NCBI GenBank assembly: GCA_046704785.1 | Contig: JBJKRF010000140.1 | Location: 1-40,588 of the forward strand | Direction: 5' to 3' | Source of the DNA: JBJKRF01 sp046704785 | Lineage (GTDB): Bacteria; Chloroflexota; Anaerolineae; Anaerolineales; Villigracilaceae | Length of the DNA: 40,588 nt | Part shown: positions 40,588-40,588 of the stretch, piece after piece | How positions within the stretch are numbered: position 1 is the stretch's first letter | Layout of the letters: every line of letters starts with the position of its first letter | Program-made: the position numbers and the translations under genes | Notes under the pieces: generated by a model | What the model saw: only the letters and a program-made list of their open reading frames with translations | What the model was told of the DNA's origin: nothing | Databases searched by the model: none

Positions 40588-40588
40588 G

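Overview
The window is two unrelated pieces of DNA joined at a homopolymer scar. Bases 1 to about 36111 look like one bacterial chromosome, most likely a Chloroflexota (Anaerolineae-like) organism: LysW-mediated lysine and arginine synthesis, type 2 IPP isomerase, a TIGR03663/Agl23-type membrane protein fused to NHL repeats, and NBR1-Ig lipoproteins are a combination I associate with that phylum. This assignment rests on gene content only. Bases from about 36155 to the end are visibly more GC-rich, use codons differently and carry an unrelated gene set, possibly from a Gemmatimonadota-like organism. A run of 28 G followed by a run of 11 C separates them, so I treat the right arm as an assembly chimera.

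Region 179-15143 (minus strand) is a nearly complete carrier-protein pathway for both lysine and arginine. Transcription runs from high to low coordinates. The lysine block is hcs (homocitrate synthase with a C-terminal RAM-like domain), hacA, hacB, homoisocitrate dehydrogenase and lysX. The arginine/shared block is argG, a GNAT acetyltransferase, argH, lysW (56 aa, ending in EDWGE), a second LysX-type ligase (probable argX), lysY, lysZ, lysJ and lysK. The two ligases probably load aminoadipate and glutamate onto the same LysW, and LysZ, LysY, LysJ and LysK then process both. Ornithine carbamoyltransferase is not in the window.

The most interesting signal is regulatory. Each block has its own promoter followed 3 to 5 bases later by a short, previously unlisted ORF, then mutually exclusive hairpins and a terminator before the first enzyme gene. 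The argG leader peptide contains P-R-S-R-R-P-R, and the hcs leader peptide contains A-K-A-K-R. This looks like a pair of matched ribosome-mediated attenuators, one sensing arginine and one sensing lysine, for two branches that share a carrier protein.

Region 15185-20206 holds a polyprenyl diphosphate synthase, a HAD hydrolase, a 49-aa membrane peptide coupled to a TPR membrane protein, IPP isomerase and a divergent acyl carrier protein. Region 20172-28651 holds sucD, sucC, the Agl23-NHL protein, rlmN, a NagD-type HAD phosphatase and clpP. Region 28781-36111 holds trigger factor with a Lys/Ala-rich tail, tRNA-Leu(UAG), a short hypothetical protein, an NBR1-Ig lipoprotein, a radical SAM/HhH protein, a DsbA-like thioredoxin and a C39-SH3b protein. 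Several starts here look leaderless.

The right arm (36160-40587) has an AI-2E family permease overlapping a degenerate GGDEF gene, a secreted protein of unknown function, an alpha/beta hydrolase and a YbaK/ProX-type deacylase.
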